Shown: positions 40,886 to 49,785 of the stretch, piece by piece | Position numbering within the stretch: the first letter of the stretch is position 1 | Layout of the letters: each line of letters opens with the position of its first letter | Assembly: GCF_000721705.1 (NCBI RefSeq) | Contig: NZ_JOJL01000039.1 | Coordinates: forward strand, 62,001-126,000 | From: Actinoplanes subtropicus | Lineage (GTDB): Bacteria; Actinomycetota; Actinomycetes; Mycobacteriales; Micromonosporaceae | DNA length: 64,000 nt | Direction of reading: 5' to 3' | Made by a program: the position numbers and the translations under genes | The notes under the pieces: generated by a model | The model's database searches: none | The model's input: only the letters and a program-made list of their open reading frames with translations | Told to the model about the DNA's origin: nothing

Positions 40886-40986
40886 TCCCGGCAGAGCGGT
40901 CCGCTCATCGGCTACGACCGCGAGCCGAACCGATCGCCACGTTAGGTAGCGATCCCTTCGGCGGGCCGGCAAGTCGATACGGCCGC

Positions 40987-41002
40987 CTCACCGGGCAGAA
41001 TC
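40987..41002 (+). promoter_or_regulatory. Probable leaderless promoter of the VOC gene
   Basis: CTCACCGGGCAGAATC includes CAGAAT (40996-41001), which fits the -10 pattern xAxxxT, seven bases before the ATG. That spacing and the missing Shine-Dalgarno fit a leaderless transcript. The same 16-mer occurs at 38377-38392. Confidence 0.4.
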
Positions 41003-41008
41003 GGGCAC

Positions 41009-41365
41009 ATGGCAAACGTCTGGGGTGGCGTGACGATCGACTGTCTGGACCCGGCTCGAGTGGCCCGCTTCTGGAGCGCCCTGCTGGGCCGCGAGGCCGG
41101 CCCGTCCCAGCACGGCCGGGTCTACCTCGGCCGGCGCGGCGACGCCCTGCCCCGCCTGGCCTTCCAGCCGGTGACCGAGCCGAACCCCGGCAAGGTCCGC
41201 ATCCACCTCGACGTGGTCGCCGAGGACATCGACCGGGGCGTGGCCGAGGTGATCGCGCTGGGTGGCCGCGAAACCGGCGAGCGCCACGACTACGACGAGG
41301 GCGTGGTCGTCATCATGGCCGACCCCGAGGGCCACGAGTTCTGCCTGATCCAGTACTACGACTGA
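41009..41365 (+). CDS. VOC-family (glyoxalase/bleomycin-resistance-like) protein
   Basis: 118 residues. The paired beta-alpha-beta-beta-beta modules of the vicinal-oxygen-chelate fold are seen in GGVTIDCLDPARVARFWSAL and KVRIHLDVVAEDIDRGVAEV, ending with the typical VVIMADPEGHEFCLIQ. This is the Glyoxalase_6-type subgroup widespread in actinobacteria; the substrate is unknown. Its stop overlaps the convergent GH16 gene by ten bases. Confidence 0.88.
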   Translation: MANVWGGVTIDCLDPARVARFWSALLGREAGPSQHGRVYLGRRGDALPRLAFQPVTEPNPGKVRIHLDVVAEDIDRGVAEVIALGGRETGERHDYDEGVVVIMADPEGHEFCLIQYYD

Positions 41366-42267
41366 GGCGCCCGGTAGACCTTCACCCAGTCGACGTCCAT
41401 CACGACCTTGGCCGGGGTCTTCGCAGTGCGGCACGGGATGAGGTCGCTGCAGCCCTGGTCGAGTTGCAGGGCCAGGTGCATCACCGATTCGGTCGGGAGG
41501 CCGGTCTTGATGGCACTCGGGGTGACGTTGAAGATTTTCTTGCCGTCCAGGTAGTAGGTGACGCGGGTGGGGAGCCAGTCGACGGCGATGGTGTGGAACC
41601 GGGTGAAGTCGGTCCTCGTTTGGTGGCCGACGATGGTGTTGTCCTTGCCGTGGTGCAGGAAGCTGCCGAAGCCCGCGCGGGCCGGGTCGTTCATCTCGGC
41701 CAGGTCGATCTCGCCGGCGGTGGGCCAGTCGTTGTTGTTCTTCGGCCAGAGCAGCACGTCGGGGGCGTAGCCGGCGCCGGCCTGGACGCGGAAGCGCACC
41801 TCCCACCGGCCGTACTTCTGGTCGCGCAGGAACATCACGCCCGAGCCGACGTCCTTGCCGCCGTTGACACCCCCGGCCAGGTGCAGTTGGCCGCCGGAGA
41901 CGGACACCATGCCGGCGCTGCGGGGCGGGCTCGCATCCGGACTGTCGTATTTGCCCCACTCGGCGGACAGCGGCCCGTCGAACTCCTCCACCGCGACCGG
42001 ATCACCCCAAAAGGACGGTTTGTCCCGCGAGATCGGCGAGCGCGACGACGAAGGCGAGGACGAGGACGAGGGCGCGGGTGACGACGCCGAAGGCGAGACG
42101 GAGCGGGACGGAGAGGCCGAGGTGGTGACCGGCGCCGACGGGACAACAGCCGGGCTGCCCTCCGCAACCCCGGGGGCCAGGGAGGAGGACGAATCCGTTC
42201 CGCAAGCGGCGACAACAAAGACCAACGACAAAGCCCCAAGACGCCGTACGTGATCAAGCACGGTCAC
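41356..42267 (-). CDS. Glycoside hydrolase family 16 lipoprotein
   Basis: About 303 residues from GTG 42267 (GTG 42261 also possible). GALSLVFVVAACGTD is a lipoprotein signal, followed by a Ser/Pro-rich linker of some 60 residues and a GH16 jelly roll. The catalytic motif is GEIDLAEM, where the two Glu are nucleophile and acid/base around the Asp, and KYGRWEVRFRVQAGAGYAPD and VMDVDWVKVYRAP are family landmarks. It cleaves a beta-1,3 or 1,3-1,4 glucan, or a related polysaccharide, at the cell surface. The missing Met in ExDxxE(beta-bulge) form does not allow a firm substrate choice. Confidence 0.87.
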   Translation of the reverse strand: MTVLDHVRRLGALSLVFVVAACGTDSSSSLAPGVAEGSPAVVPSAPVTTSASPSRSVSPSASSPAPSSSSSPSSSRSPISRDKPSFWGDPVAVEEFDGPLSAEWGKYDSPDASPPRSAGMVSVSGGQLHLAGGVNGGKDVGSGVMFLRDQKYGRWEVRFRVQAGAGYAPDVLLWPKNNNDWPTAGEIDLAEMNDPARAGFGSFLHHGKDNTIVGHQTRTDFTRFHTIAVDWLPTRVTYYLDGKKIFNVTPSAIKTGLPTESVMHLALQLDQGCSDLIPCRTAKTPAKVVMDVDWVKVYRAPQS

Positions 42268-42391
42268 GCAGTCTGCCGCCCGCCCGCCGACCCCGCGACG
42301 GTGGAACGGCTGACCCTTTAACCCCTCTGGCCAGCTATTTCCCCCGTGGAGACGAACCCGAAAGGGACACGGAGCGCGCCGCGTGGCGAAC

Positions 42392-44449
42392 TCAGGCAGA
42401 CGGCGCCGGGGTCGACTGGTCGGGGAAGGCGGGCACGGCCGGCAGCCCGGGCGCCGGGTGGCCGCCCGGCGCCTCGCCGCGGGCCACCGCGCCGGGCGCC
42501 GTCTCGCGGTCGATGCCGGCCGCCGCGTACGCATCGTCCTCGTCCAGCGTCTCGCTCTGCAGCAGCTTGCCCGCGAGCGAGTTGAGCTGGGCCCGGTGCC
42601 CACGCAGCAGTTCGAGCGCCTCCGCGTAGCACTCGTCGACGATCTTGCGGACCTCGGCGTCGATCAGCTCCTTGGTGCCGGGGGCGACGCCGTCGAGGCC
42701 GAGCGGCGACTCCTGCCCGGGCGGCGGCAGCACGGTGACCGGGCCGATCGCGTCGGACATGCCCCACCGGCCGACCATCTGCCGGGCGATGTTGCTGACC
42801 TGGTCGAGGTCGCTCTCCGCGCCGGTGGTCATGTCGCCGTACACCACCTCCTCGGCGGCCCGGCCGCCGAGCGCGCCGATGATCCGGCCGCGCAGGTATT
42901 TCGCCGAGTAGCCGTACCGGTCGGTCGACGGGCTCTGGAAGGTCACGCCGAGGGCCTGACCGCGCGGGATGATCGAGATCTTGCGGACCGGGTCGGCGCC
43001 GGGCGTGAGCATGCCGAGCAGCGCGTGCCCGGACTCGTGGAACGCCGTACGCTCGCGCTCCTCCTGGGTCAGCATGATGCCGCGGACCGTGCCCAGCGTG
43101 ATCTTCTCGAGCGAGTCGGTGAAGTCGTTCTGCTGCACCTGGGTGTGCTCGCGCCGGGCGGCGAGCAGGGCCGCCTCGTTCACCAGGTTTTTCAGGTCGG
43201 CGCCGACCATGCCGGGGGTCGCCGAGGCGAGCGCGTCCAGGTCGACGCCGGGCGCCACCGGCACGCCGCGGGTGTGCACGGCCAGGATCGCCCGGCGGCC
43301 GCGCAGGTCGGGCGGGCTCACTGTGACCCGCCGGTCGAACCGGCCGGGCCGCAGCAGCGCCGAGTCGAGGATCTCGGTGCGGTTCGTCGCGGCGATCACC
43401 ACCACGCCCTCGCTGCCGTTGAAGCCGTCCATCTCGGTGAGGATCTGGTTCAGCGTCTGGTCGCGCTCGTCGTTGCCGCCGAACGACTGCGCGCCGCCGC
43501 GGGACCGGCCGATCGCGTCCAGCTCGTCGATGAAGATGATCGACGGCGCGACCTTCTTCGCCTGCTCGAACAGGTCCCGTACGCGCGAGGCGCCCACGCC
43601 GACGATCGCCTCGATGAACTCGGACGCGGCGATCGAGAAGAACGGCACCTGGGCCTCGCCGGCCACCGCGCGGGCCAGCAGCGTCTTGCCGGTGCCGGGC
43701 GGGCCGGACAGCAGCACGCCGTGCGGGATCTGGGCGCCGAGCTTGCGATATTTGTCGGGCTCGCGGAGGAAGTCGACGATCTCGGTGACCTCCTGCTCGA
43801 CCTCCTCGATACCCGCCACGTCGGCGAAGGTCGTGCGCGGCCCGGTCTCCGGCTGGTAGAGCTTGGCCCGGGAGCGGCCGAAGGCGCCGAGCGCGCCGCC
43901 CCCGCCGAGGCCGGCCGCCGCCCGCCGGCTGATGAAGTAGAAGAGCCCGACCAGCAGGATCGTCGGGCCGAAGCCGACCAGCAGCTGCTGCCAGATCGGG
44001 GCCGGCGCGTCCGGCGGGTTCGCGTTCACCGGGACGTTGTGCGACTGCAGCTGGGCGAAGAGGTTGTCGTCGGCGAACGACGGGCGCTGGGTGGTGAAGC
44101 GCTCGACCTCCTCCGATTTGGTCTCGCCGGAGGGGGTGTAGGCGACCTTCTTGGTGAACTGGCCCTCGATCGTGTCGCCGGTCGAGGTGATCTCGGAGAC
44201 GTTCACCGCGCTCACCTGGGTGAGGAAGAACGTGTAGGAGACCGACGTACGCTGCGGCGGGGCCAGCAGCACCGACGAGATGATCCAGTTGATCGCCAGG
44301 AGCACCAGCAGCATCCACCCGAAACGGAACCAGGCCGGGCGCTGCTTGGGCGGCTCGGGCGGCTGGTTGTGCTCGGGCGGCGCGCCCTCGACCCGCCAGG
44401 GGTGTGGGCGGTGGTTCTGAGCTGGCGGTTTCGGGGCATCGGCGGCCAT
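42392..44449 (-). CDS. ftsH: ATP-dependent zinc metalloprotease FtsH
   Basis: 685 residues from ATG 44449. After a proline-rich N-tail, two membrane helices ([18 protein letters not shown], about 45-62; [17 protein letters not shown], about 156-172) flank an outer domain. The AAA+ module has Walker A GPPGTGKT (249-256), Walker B IIFIDE (304-309) and arginine fingers in [10 protein letters not shown]. The protease site is HESGH (471-475). It degrades misassembled membrane proteins and selected regulators. The context (GH16 and a secreted protein) differs from the usual tilS-hpt-folE neighbourhood, so it may be an additional paralogue. Confidence 0.95.
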   Translation of the reverse strand: MAADAPKPPAQNHRPHPWRVEGAPPEHNQPPEPPKQRPAWFRFGWMLLVLLAINWIISSVLLAPPQRTSVSYTFFLTQVSAVNVSEITSTGDTIEGQFTKKVAYTPSGETKSEEVERFTTQRPSFADDNLFAQLQSHNVPVNANPPDAPAPIWQQLLVGFGPTILLVGLFYFISRRAAAGLGGGGALGAFGRSRAKLYQPETGPRTTFADVAGIEEVEQEVTEIVDFLREPDKYRKLGAQIPHGVLLSGPPGTGKTLLARAVAGEAQVPFFSIAASEFIEAIVGVGASRVRDLFEQAKKVAPSIIFIDELDAIGRSRGGAQSFGGNDERDQTLNQILTEMDGFNGSEGVVVIAATNRTEILDSALLRPGRFDRRVTVSPPDLRGRRAILAVHTRGVPVAPGVDLDALASATPGMVGADLKNLVNEAALLAARREHTQVQQNDFTDSLEKITLGTVRGIMLTQEERERTAFHESGHALLGMLTPGADPVRKISIIPRGQALGVTFQSPSTDRYGYSAKYLRGRIIGALGGRAAEEVVYGDMTTGAESDLDQVSNIARQMVGRWGMSDAIGPVTVLPPPGQESPLGLDGVAPGTKELIDAEVRKIVDECYAEALELLRGHRAQLNSLAGKLLQSETLDEDDAYAAAGIDRETAPGAVARGEAPGGHPAPGLPAVPAFPDQSTPAPSA

Positions 44450-44512
44450 GAGCGCAAAGGTACCGCCTCCGCCTGACAGAAATGTGCCCCCGTGACGCGC
44501 ATGACGGAAACA

Positions 44513-44552
44513 GACTTCGGGCACCCCCACCACCGCGGGGACGCCCGAAGTC
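44513..44552. terminator. Terminator hairpin of the triplicated secreted-protein gene
   Basis: GACTTCGGGC and GCCCGAAGTC are perfect 10-bp arms with an inner CCCC/GGGG pairing. It begins 11 bases beyond the stop at 44564 on the minus strand, and a T-rich TCTGTTTCC follows in that direction, typical of intrinsic termination. Confidence 0.75.
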
Positions 44553-44563
44553 CGGTCAGCGCA

Positions 44564-45733
44564 TTACTGGTTGAGCGTGCAGGTCTTCAGACCCTCGGCG
44601 TTGAGGTTCGGCTTGGCCGCGTTGCGGCCGATCGCCGTCTCGATCCGGTTGATGGTCGCGAACCGCTTGTCGGCCAGCGGGCCGAGAATCGCGTTCTGGA
44701 TGAAGGCCGGGCCGCCCTCGCCCACGCTGGTCGCCAGTCGCTTGTTGGCCTCGGCGATCTGGGTGTTCAGCAGGTTCAGGTTGCTCTGCACCTCGGCCTG
44801 CGCCTGCGCCGGGATGGCCACGTTCACGTTCACCGCCGGGCAGTTGACGGTCGGCGCCGGGCCGGTGCCGGCCGCGTTGGTGCCGGCCGCGCGGACGTTG
44901 ACGGTGGTGCCGTTCTGGGCCGAGGCGGCGCCGTTCTGGTTCAGCGTGCAGGTCTTGAGACCCTCGGCGTTCAGGTTCGGCTTCGGCGCGCGGCGGCCGA
45001 TCGCCGTCTCGATCCGGTTGATCGTGGCGAACCGCTTGTCGGCCAGCGGGCCGAGGATCGCGTTCTGGATGAAGGCCTTGCCGCCCTGTCCGACGGTCGT
45101 CTTCAGCCGGTTGTTCGCCTCGGCGATCTGGGTGTTCAGCAGCTGCAGGTTACGCACGACCTCGGCCTGCGCCTCGGCCGGCACCGCCACGTTGACGGCG
45201 ACGTTCGGGCAGTTGACCGTCGGCACGGCGGCGGCGGCGTTCGAGCCGGAGCCGGCGGCGCCCGCGGCCGCGCCGGTGTTGATCGCGGTCGGCTGCTGGG
45301 CCGAGGCTCCGCCGCCCTGGTTGAGCGTGCAGTTCTTGAGGCCCGCGGCGTTCAGGTCCGGCTTGGCGGCGTTGCGGCCGATCGCCGTCTCGATCCGGTT
45401 GATCGTGGCGAACCGCTTGTCGGCCAGCGGGCCCAGGATCGCGTTCTGGATGAATTGGGGGCCGCCCTGTCCGACGGTCGTCTTCAGCCGGTTGTTCGCC
45501 TCGGCGATCTGGGTGTTCAGCAACTGGAGGTTGCTCTGCACCTCGGCCGCCGCCTGCGTGGGGACGGCTACGTTGACCTTGACGGCGGGGCAGTTGACGG
45601 TGGGCACCGCCGCGTCGGCGTTGGCGACGCCGAGACCCACACCGGCAACGGCGACCGCGACCCCGGCGACGGCTGCGATCTGCCAGCGGCGCGCGTTACC
45701 GCGGGGTTTGGTAAACCGGGACCTGGAGTACAT
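44564..45733 (-). CDS. Secreted protein with three tandem copies of an unrecognised domain
   Basis: 389 residues. A long signal region (WQIAAVAGVAVAVAGVGLGV, cleavage near ADA) is followed by three roughly 96-residue repeats (44-139, 171-267, 295-389). Each starts PTVNCP, continues VNVAVP, EVQSNL-LLNTQIAEAN and VGQGG-FIQNAILGPLADKR, then FATINRIETAIGR, and ends GLK-CTLNQ. Two cysteines per repeat, at both ends, could close each unit by a disulfide. Linkers are Ala/Gly/Asn-rich. I recognise no family. A CebR-like box at 45785 suggests joint control with cellulose utilisation. Confidence 0.85.
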   Translation of the reverse strand: MYSRSRFTKPRGNARRWQIAAVAGVAVAVAGVGLGVANADAAVPTVNCPAVKVNVAVPTQAAAEVQSNLQLLNTQIAEANNRLKTTVGQGGPQFIQNAILGPLADKRFATINRIETAIGRNAAKPDLNAAGLKNCTLNQGGGASAQQPTAINTGAAAGAAGSGSNAAAAVPTVNCPNVAVNVAVPAEAQAEVVRNLQLLNTQIAEANNRLKTTVGQGGKAFIQNAILGPLADKRFATINRIETAIGRRAPKPNLNAEGLKTCTLNQNGAASAQNGTTVNVRAAGTNAAGTGPAPTVNCPAVNVNVAIPAQAQAEVQSNLNLLNTQIAEANKRLATSVGEGGPAFIQNAILGPLADKRFATINRIETAIGRNAAKPNLNAEGLKTCTLNQ

Positions 45734-45784
45734 TGGAACCTGCGCTTCCCGAGAGGGGCCGAAATTCGCGTTCGGCTGGAGATA

Positions 45785-45798
45785 CGGGAGCGCTCCCA
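45785..45798 (-). promoter_or_regulatory. CebR-like operator
   Basis: The minus strand reads TGGGAGCGCTCCCG, 13 of 14 bases of the CebR box TGGGAGCGCTCCCA known from Streptomyces, where CebR represses cellulose and cello-oligosaccharide genes. It lies 52-65 bases upstream of the start of the triplicated secreted-protein gene and downstream of the stop of the oxidase gene. Confidence 0.75.
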
Positions 45799-45838
45799 GG
45801 TACAGATCAACGCTTAACGAAGATTTTAGAAATCCTGG

Positions 45839-47077
45839 TCAGCCGAGGATGGCAGCCAGCCACTCGTTCCGGAAGACGCCCGCCGGGTCGTAGCGGCGAA
45901 CCAGGTCCCGGAAGTCGCCGAAGCGCGGATATTCCGCCCGGATCGACTCCGGCGAAGCGGTGAAGATCTTGCCCCAGTGCGGGCGCGGGTGCAGCGGCGC
46001 CAAGGCTTCCTCGATCGAAGCGACCACCGGCAGCACGGCGTCGGTGTCGGCGATCCAGGTGAAGTGCAGCGCGATGCTGTCCCGCCGGTAGTTCGGGCTC
46101 AGCCACAGGTCATCAGCCGCGATCGCCCGAACTTCACAAACCTGAAGAACAGAAGCGATTTGCGTACGGATGGCAGCCACCGCCTCGATCGCGGCGAGCC
46201 CGTCCGACGCGGCGACGTGCCACTCGGACTGCAACTCCTCCCCGGCCGACGGCGTGAACTCCATCCGGAAGTGCGGCAGGCGGGTGTGCCACGGCCCCGG
46301 CGTACCGGACTGGTCGGTGCTGTTCTGCGCGGGCATCCCCGGCACCGGGTGCCGAGGCCCCTCGGCCGGCGACGCCCCGAACCACGGCCCGGACATCGGC
46401 GCGGCCCGCTTCACCCACGCCATGGTGGCGTCCAGCCCCGTCCAATCCGTAAACAGGCTGACGCTGTACCCATCAGCCATTATTTCGGGCAAATGCCCGG
46501 AAATCGAAGTATAGGGTACGTTGTCGTAAACGTACTGCCGCAGCTCGAACGCCGGAACCACGTCGAGCGTCAAGGCGGTGACCACGCCGAGCGCACCCAG
46601 CCCCACCACCGCTCCAGCTAAGTCCGAATTGTCCCGCGACAAAACGACGGAATCCCCTGCGCCGGATAGCAACTCCAGCCCGGAGACGGCGGAGGCGAGA
46701 TTCGCGTTCCGCACCCCGGACCCGTGCGTAGCGGTAGCCACCGCCCCGGCCACCGAGATGTGCGGCAGCGAGGCCATGTTGTGCAGCGCCAGCCCCTCCT
46801 TCTCCAGCGCCACCGCGAGATCCCCGTACCGGATCCCGCCGTCGACCCGCACCGACTTGCGGTCGGCGGAGACCTCGAAGACGCGCGGCAACCCGGCCAG
46901 CGACACCAGGTCACCGGTCGTATCGGCCATCCGGTTGAAGGAGTGGCCGCTGCCCAGCACGCGCAGCGGCCCACCGGAAGCGACAAGCGAGCGCACCTCG
47001 TCCACCGAGCCCGGGCGGTGCACCCGCCGCGCCCCGAAGACGACGTTGCCGGCCCAGTTGGTCACCCGCTCGCTCAT
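45839..47077 (-). CDS. Alditol/aldonolactone oxidase (FAD-linked, AldO-like)
   Basis: 412 residues. The PCMH-type FAD-binding half has VRSLVASGGPLRVLGSGHSF, in which His45 matches the histidine that binds FAD covalently in Streptomyces AldO, and LPHISVAGAVATATHGSG. The C-terminal half is the D-arabinono-1,4-lactone oxidase domain ending PHWGKIF and RYDPAGVFRNEWL. Such enzymes oxidise polyols (xylitol, sorbitol) or aldonolactones with oxygen and give hydrogen peroxide. It lies 19 bases behind the last iol gene on the same strand, so its substrate may be a cyclitol or related polyol. Confidence 0.85.
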   Translation of the reverse strand: MSERVTNWAGNVVFGARRVHRPGSVDEVRSLVASGGPLRVLGSGHSFNRMADTTGDLVSLAGLPRVFEVSADRKSVRVDGGIRYGDLAVALEKEGLALHNMASLPHISVAGAVATATHGSGVRNANLASAVSGLELLSGAGDSVVLSRDNSDLAGAVVGLGALGVVTALTLDVVPAFELRQYVYDNVPYTSISGHLPEIMADGYSVSLFTDWTGLDATMAWVKRAAPMSGPWFGASPAEGPRHPVPGMPAQNSTDQSGTPGPWHTRLPHFRMEFTPSAGEELQSEWHVAASDGLAAIEAVAAIRTQIASVLQVCEVRAIAADDLWLSPNYRRDSIALHFTWIADTDAVLPVVASIEEALAPLHPRPHWGKIFTASPESIRAEYPRFGDFRDLVRRYDPAGVFRNEWLAAILG

Positions 47078-47096
47078 CGCCCCAGCCTACAATCGA

Positions 47097-47957
47097 TCAC
47101 CCGGCGGTCTTGCTCAGGTACTGGTTGACCTGGGAAAGGTTGAACCGGGCGCTGTCCTCGGCCCGCTCCTCCCAGGCGAAGACGCAGACCGTCGCGATGC
47201 CGTCGAAGCCCACCTCGGCCAGCGTCGCGAAGAAGAGATCCCAGTCGACCTCCCCCTGCCCGATGTCCAGGTGCTGATGGACCCGGGCGGTCGAGCCCGG
47301 CGGATTCACGATGTACCGCAGCCCCGACGACCCGCGGAAGTCGAACGAGTCGGCGAGGTGCACCTGGGTCAGCAACGGCCCGGCGTGCTTGATCACCGCC
47401 GCCAGGTCGCCGCCCTGGTGGAACGTGTGCGGCGCGCAGTACAGGAACGACACCAGGTCGGAGTTGATCCCGCGGACCAGGTTCACGCCGGCGATCCCGT
47501 CCTCGACGAAGTCGTCCGGGTGCGGTTCGAGGACGAGCCGCACCCCCTCCCGCTCGAAGATCGGCAACAACTCCTCCAGCGAGCGCCAGAACTGCGCCTC
47601 GCTCTCGTCCGCCTTTTCGGGCCGGCCGTTGAACTCGGAGTTCATCACGTCGACCCCGAGGTCCACGGTGATCTCGATCGCCCGTTTCCAGTAACGCACG
47701 GCGGCCTGACGGGCGTCCTCGTCCGGTCCCGACCAGCGATAAAGCGGCAAAACGGACGAGATCGAGACGCCTGCGGCCGCCAGTTCTCTCTGGAAAGCCG
47801 CGACGCCGGCGTCGTCGATCCGTGGATGAAGAAAAAACGGGAGAAAATCGTCTCGGGGCGACATTTCAATATATTGGTAGCCAAGATCGGCCACGAGTCG
47901 CGGCAACTCCAAGAGCGGGACCTTGCGCAGCATGTAAGGATCGAGAGCGATCTTCAC
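47097..47957 (-). CDS. Sugar phosphate isomerase/epimerase-type TIM-barrel protein
   Basis: 286 residues from GTG 47957, with AGGAGG upstream and a four-base overlap with the iolG stop. It starts VKIALDPYMLRKVPLLELPR and has VRLVLEPHPDDFVEDG, LTQVHLADSFDFRG and HQHLDIGQGEVDW, the His/Asp/Glu metal ligands of the xylose-isomerase-like barrel. In iol clusters such genes encode inosose isomerases (IolI/IolH-like) or dehydratases. The most likely role is isomerising an inosose so that alternative inositol stereoisomers enter the pathway (inference). The early codons show an AT-rich patch at 47840-47885. Confidence 0.82.
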   Translation of the reverse strand: MKIALDPYMLRKVPLLELPRLVADLGYQYIEMSPRDDFLPFFLHPRIDDAGVAAFQRELAAAGVSISSVLPLYRWSGPDEDARQAAVRYWKRAIEITVDLGVDVMNSEFNGRPEKADESEAQFWRSLEELLPIFEREGVRLVLEPHPDDFVEDGIAGVNLVRGINSDLVSFLYCAPHTFHQGGDLAAVIKHAGPLLTQVHLADSFDFRGSSGLRYIVNPPGSTARVHQHLDIGQGEVDWDLFFATLAEVGFDGIATVCVFAWEERAEDSARFNLSQVNQYLSKTAG

Positions 47958-48967
47958 GGCGCCGCCTCCTGGTAGAGCTTCGGCTGTTCGACCAGGGAGA
48001 TCAAAACCCGTTCGCCGGTACGGAGGGCCTCGACTCCCGCGTCGGACACGACGGCGGCGGCGTACCCGTCCCAGGCGCTGGGCCCCAGCGGTTGACCACC
48101 GAGGGCGATGGCGTGGACCCACTCCTGGAGCTCCACGTCGTACGCCTGCAGGAAGCGCTCCCGCCAGTCGACCGGAACCGGTACGCCCTCCCGCCCCTCC
48201 CGGCGCACCGCGACGGGCGCGGGACCGCCGAGCGTCGCGGTGCCGCTCTCCCCCACGATCTCGCCGCGGATGTCGTAGCCGTACCGGATGTTGACCGAGG
48301 TCTCGACGTCGACGAGCACGCCGTCGGCCATCTCCAGGATGAGCAGCAGCGGGTCCTGCAGGTCGCCGCCGTTGCGGTTGTGCCGGGGCACCAGCACCCG
48401 CACCGCCGCGATCTCGGTGCTGAACATCCACCGCACCATGTCGATCTCGTGAACCGCGGTGTCGGTGATCGCCATGTCGCCCCGGTAGTGCCCCGGCACG
48501 CTCGGGTTGCGGTGGGCGCAGTGCATCATCAGCGGCGCGCCGATCTCGCCGGCATCCAGGGCGAACTTGAGCGCCCGGTACGCGAAGTCGAACCGCCGCA
48601 TGTAGCCCACCTGCACGAGCCGGCTGCCGTGCGCCACCTCCGCCTCGAGGATCCGCAGGCAGGCCCCCTGGGTGGTGGCGAGCGGCTTCTCGCAGAAGAC
48701 CGGCTTGCCCGCCGCGATCGAGGCCAGCACGTACTGCTCGTGGGTGGGCCCCCAGGAGCAGACCAGCACCGCGTCCACATTCGGGTCGGCCACGACCTCC
48801 TCGCCCGTGGCATGGACGGCGGCGCCGATCCGGGCCCCCACCTCGGCGGCGACCGCGGTGTCCACGTCGGTGACGGCGGTGACCGTCACCCCGTTGAGCA
48901 CCGTGGTCAGCCGCCGGATGTGGTCCTGCCCGATCATTCCGGTTCCGATGACTCCGACTTTCAGCAT
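47954..48967 (-). CDS. iolG: Inositol 2-dehydrogenase (Gfo/Idh/MocA family)
   Basis: 337 residues. The NAD-binding fold VGVIGTGMIGQDHIRRL opens the protein; the family signature EKPLATTQGACLRIL carries the catalytic lysine, and the substrate domain has MRRFDFAYRALKFALD and DTAVHEIDMVRWMF with the conserved His. It oxidises myo-inositol to 2-keto-myo-inositol, the first step of the pathway. It overlaps the genes on both sides by three to four bases and so is tightly coupled to the transporter. Confidence 0.9.
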   Translation of the reverse strand: MLKVGVIGTGMIGQDHIRRLTTVLNGVTVTAVTDVDTAVAAEVGARIGAAVHATGEEVVADPNVDAVLVCSWGPTHEQYVLASIAAGKPVFCEKPLATTQGACLRILEAEVAHGSRLVQVGYMRRFDFAYRALKFALDAGEIGAPLMMHCAHRNPSVPGHYRGDMAITDTAVHEIDMVRWMFSTEIAAVRVLVPRHNRNGGDLQDPLLLILEMADGVLVDVETSVNIRYGYDIRGEIVGESGTATLGGPAPVAVRREGREGVPVPVDWRERFLQAYDVELQEWVHAIALGGQPLGPSAWDGYAAAVVSDAGVEALRTGERVLISLVEQPKLYQEAAP

Positions 48968-49785
48968 CAGTTGCGTCCCAACTCGTGCGACAGCTCGGCC
49001 AGTTCGTCCCCGCCGGCCATCTGCTGGGTCAGCTCGTCCAGGCCGACCTGTTTACGGGTCTTGTCCAGCGCGGTCGAGCCCAGCTTCAGGATCACGAAGT
49101 GGTCGCCGACCATGTAGGCGTGGTGCGGGTTGTGGGTGATGAAGACGACGCCGAGCCCCGCATCCCGGGCGGCGGCGACGTATTTGAGGACCACGCCGGA
49201 CTGCTTGACGCCGAGCGCCGCGGTCGGCTCGTCCAGGATCAGCACCCGGGCGCCGAAGTAGACCGCCCGGGCGATCGCGACGCACTGCCGCTGGCCGCCG
49301 GAGAGCGTACCGATGGGTTGGTTGATGTCCTTGACGACGATGCCCATCTTGCGCAGCTCGGCGTCGGCGATCTCCTTCATCTGCTTGACCTTGAGCCCGG
49401 CGAGCGGGTACCTGCCGGCGGTGAGCTCGGAGCCGAGGAAGAAGTTGCGCCAGACCTCCATCAGGCCCACGACGGCGAGATCCTGATAGACCGTCGCGAT
49501 GCCGTGCCCGAGGGCCTCGCGGGGGCTGGAGAAGGTGACCGGCTTGCCGTCCACCTTGACCACGCCCTCGTTGTGCGGGTGCAGCCCTGACATGATCTTG
49601 ATGAGGGTGGATTTCCCGGCGCCGTTGTCGCCCAGCACGCAAGTGACCTCGCCGGCGTTCACCCGCAGGCTGATGCCGCGCAACGCCCGGATCGCGCCGT
49701 ACGACTTGCCGACGTTCTCCATCTCGATGAGCGGCTCGCCCTTCTGCAGATGACTGTCGGCGTGCTCGGCCAGGGTGTCGGTCAT
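48967..49785 (-). CDS. Sugar ABC transporter ATP-binding protein (CUT2, single nucleotide-binding domain)
   Basis: 272 residues from ATG 49785. Walker [11 protein letters not shown]-loop [11 protein letters not shown], signature LSGGQRQ and Walker [13 protein letters not shown] are complete. In contrast to RbsA-type ATPases of about 500 residues, there is only one nucleotide-binding domain, as in FrcA-type systems. It powers uptake through the permease and binding protein encoded just upstream. By context the substrate is inositol. Confidence 0.92.
   Translation of the reverse strand: MTDTLAEHADSHLQKGEPLIEMENVGKSYGAIRALRGISLRVNAGEVTCVLGDNGAGKSTLIKIMSGLHPHNEGVVKVDGKPVTFSSPREALGHGIATVYQDLAVVGLMEVWRNFFLGSELTAGRYPLAGLKVKQMKEIADAELRKMGIVVKDINQPIGTLSGGQRQCVAIARAVYFGARVLILDEPTAALGVKQSGVVLKYVAAARDAGLGVVFITHNPHHAYMVGDHFVILKLGSTALDKTRKQVGLDELTQQMAGGDELAELSHELGRN

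Noticed and set aside
46480..46515. ATTTCCGGGCA/TGCCCGAAAT inverted repeat inside the alditol oxidase gene as an operator
   Set aside because: It is in the middle of a coding region far from any start; it is more likely coincidental or one of the AT-rich palindromes noted above.
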